NCBI GenBank assembly: GCA_002482705.1
Contig: DLGM01000111.1
Location: 1 to 7,706, forward strand
Reading direction: 5' to 3'
DNA: 7,706 nucleotides
Source of the DNA: Cyanobacteria bacterium UBA7694
GTDB lineage: Bacteria > Cyanobacteriota > Sericytochromatia > UBA7694
Under the pieces are notes generated by a model, which was not told where the DNA came from, searched no databases, and was given only the letters and a program-made list of their open reading frames with translations. Shown here in pieces: positions 6,212 through 7,706 of this stretch (its first letter is position 1; each line of letters starts with the position of its first letter). The translations under genes and the position numbers were made by a program.

Positions 6212-7692
6212 GGGTGATCCTTGACGGCTTTTTTGGTTTTTTGAGGCTCTTCCAGGGAGTAGGTTTGATCCATAAAATCGAGCACCATGGTGCGAATATC
6301 ACCGCGATTGGGGAGTGAGCCAATCATGCCATACATGGCCGCCGTGCGCTTGGGCATGGCCGAACCTTTGGGCCCCACCGAAGAGGAGGCAGCCATTATC
6401 TGGCTAAAGACCTTTTCAGGAAGCAACTTAGAAAGGCCCTTGACCAATTTGACCGTGACTTTAGAAGAGACGTTACTCCAATTGAGGCGCTTGGCCTTTT
6501 CAACCGAGGCACCCAAGTCACTGATAAATTGGGCTTGGCTGACACTGTGGGCATGGTTGACGGTCAAATGCAAACTGGCGGGGAACTGTTGCCGATCCAA
6601 ATGCCAACCCCGTGCGGTCATTTCATCCCCGACGGCATAAATATCCAGCTCATCCGAACCAATCGCCAAGATACTCACGTCTGGGTTGCTAATAATCTCA
6701 ATACCCTCAATGGCAGCAATCCCTTCCTTGAGGAAATCGGTGGTCTCCATGACCTGTTTGGCAATCCGCAAATAGCCCTCTTCCCCAAGGTAGTTCATGA
6801 CCGCCCAGGCGGCGGCAATCGCGCCACCGGGGCGTGTACCCGTCATGGTGGGTGAGGGATAAATGCCACCCGGCCAGTCTGTGTAGACAAAAAACTGGTG
6901 GCGACGCAGTTCTTCGGTGCGGTACAGCACCACCGAAGCCCCTTTGGCTGCATAACCGTATTTGTGTAAATCGACGGAAATTGAGGTGACACCCGGCACG
7001 CGAAAGTCAAACTCAGGAATGGGGTAACCGAGCTTGCGGGCAAAAGGCAACATCATGCCCCCCACACAGGCGTCCACATGAAAGAGGATCTCCCGCTCGC
7101 GGGTAATAGCCGCCATTTCCCCTATCGGATCGACCACGCCATGGGGATAAGCGGGCGCTGAGCCCACCGCCATAATCGTGCGCGGGCTGAGGGCATTGCG
7201 GAAGGATTCGACATCGGCGCGGAAATCGTCGCGAACGGCAATATGGATCGGTTTAATGCCAAAGTAGTGGCAGGCTTTGTCAAAGGCCGGGTGCGCTGTA
7301 ATCGGCAAGACTAATTCCGGATTTTTAAGCTTGGGATTGCGACTGAGGGCAAATTCGCGCGCGGTTTTGACCGCCATCAGAATACTTTCCGTGCCGCCTG
7401 AGGTCATATTGCCAACCACGTACTGATCGCCATTGAGCAGGCTGGTCACCATGCTCACCACTTCCGTTTCAAACTTGCGCAACGACGGAAAGGCACCGGG
7501 GTTGAGGCCATTTTCGGACATAAACAGGGCATGGGCCTCTTTGATCACTTCCAGGATTTCATCCCCGGCATAAAAAACCAGGCTGAATACCTTGCCATCG
7601 CGCCATTTGACGTCTTTATCGCGCAGGGAGCGCATCTGTGCCATCAGTTGTTCATGGGAAGTCCCTGTTTGGGGCAGTGGCAAAAGTTCCAT
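6208..7692 (-). CDS. Sphingosine-1-phosphate lyase-like PLP-dependent enzyme
   Basis: Fold-type I PLP enzyme of the group II decarboxylase superfamily, closest to sphingosine-1-phosphate lyase (Dpl1/SGPL1), which splits phosphorylated sphingoid bases into a fatty aldehyde and phosphoethanolamine. Motifs in order are FPSLRKFE (68-75), MTSGGTESILMAVKTAR (96-112), AHPAFDKA (133-140, His134 stacking on PLP), GSAPAYPHGVVDPI (177-190), HVDACVGG (205-212, Asp207), VPGVTSISVDLHKYGYAAKG (232-251, Schiff-base Lys244), DWPGGIYPSPT (272-282) and a C-terminal AAMYGMIG. Like the soluble bacterial enzymes it lacks the N-terminal membrane anchor of the eukaryotic ones. Asn64 stands where lyases have His in the LHP motif. 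The start at ATG 7692 has GGAGG at 7700-7704, 7 nt upstream. It is first of four closely spaced genes. The substrate may differ from S1P; glutamate or tyrosine decarboxylases are less similar. Confidence 0.88.
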   Translation of the reverse strand: MELLPLPQTGTSHEQLMAQMRSLRDKDVKWRDGKVFSLVFYAGDEILEVIKEAHALFMSENGLNPGAFPSLRKFETEVVSMVTSLLNGDQYVVGNMTSGGTESILMAVKTAREFALSRNPKLKNPELVLPITAHPAFDKACHYFGIKPIHIAVRDDFRADVESFRNALSPRTIMAVGSAPAYPHGVVDPIGEMAAITREREILFHVDACVGGMMLPFARKLGYPIPEFDFRVPGVTSISVDLHKYGYAAKGASVVLYRTEELRRHQFFVYTDWPGGIYPSPTMTGTRPGGAIAAAWAVMNYLGEEGYLRIAKQVMETTDFLKEGIAAIEGIEIISNPDVSILAIGSDELDIYAVGDEMTARGWHLDRQQFPASLHLTVNHAHSVSQAQFISDLGASVEKAKRLNWSNVSSKVTVKLVKGLSKLLPEKVFSQIMAASSSVGPKGSAMPKRTAAMYGMIGSLPNRGDIRTMVLDFMDQTYSLEEPQKTKKAVKDHP

Positions 7693-7706
7693 CAGAAGGC
7701 CTCCAG

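Overview
This 7.7 kb chromosomal segment is densely coded, of moderate GC content, and comes from a bacterium. Two proteins begin with export-type hydrophobic segments. I see no insertion sequence, phage gene, tRNA, rRNA or CRISPR array. The lineage cannot be fixed from this window: the recognisable enzymes (biotin carrier, UDP-glucose dehydrogenase, histidine ammonia-lyase, sphingosine-1-phosphate-lyase-like enzyme) are widely distributed, and the other proteins are ones I do not recognise.

Left part, plus strand (1-1751): the 3' end of a biotin carrier protein or domain enters from the left edge and ends at a clear hairpin terminator. A 225 bp gap follows, carrying a perfect CRP-type dyad (TGTGA-N6-TCACA). 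Next come a 93-residue charged helical protein and, 38 bp later, a 291-residue protein with a hydrophobic N-terminus. Neither matches a family I know.

Middle (1752-2708): a convergent minus-strand gene encodes a 228-residue protein with a Pro/Gln repeat, one canonical EF-hand loop and a long glycine zipper. A stem-loop with a U-rich tail on the minus strand lies between the convergent genes. The upstream gap holds a plausible sigma70-type promoter overlapped by an inverted repeat, with a second dyad about 60 bp upstream of the predicted start.

Right part, minus strand (2709-7692): four genes run in one direction with gaps of -4, 22 and 70 bp, so they look like one operon. In transcription order they are a PLP-dependent sphingosine-1-phosphate-lyase-like enzyme, a small exported protein of unknown function, histidine ammonia-lyase (hutH) and UDP-glucose 6-dehydrogenase (ugd). 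No other hut gene and no recognisable sphingolipid synthesis gene is present. The link between these enzymes is unexplained and is the most interesting context in the window, together with an Asn in place of a conserved active-site His in the lyase-like enzyme.
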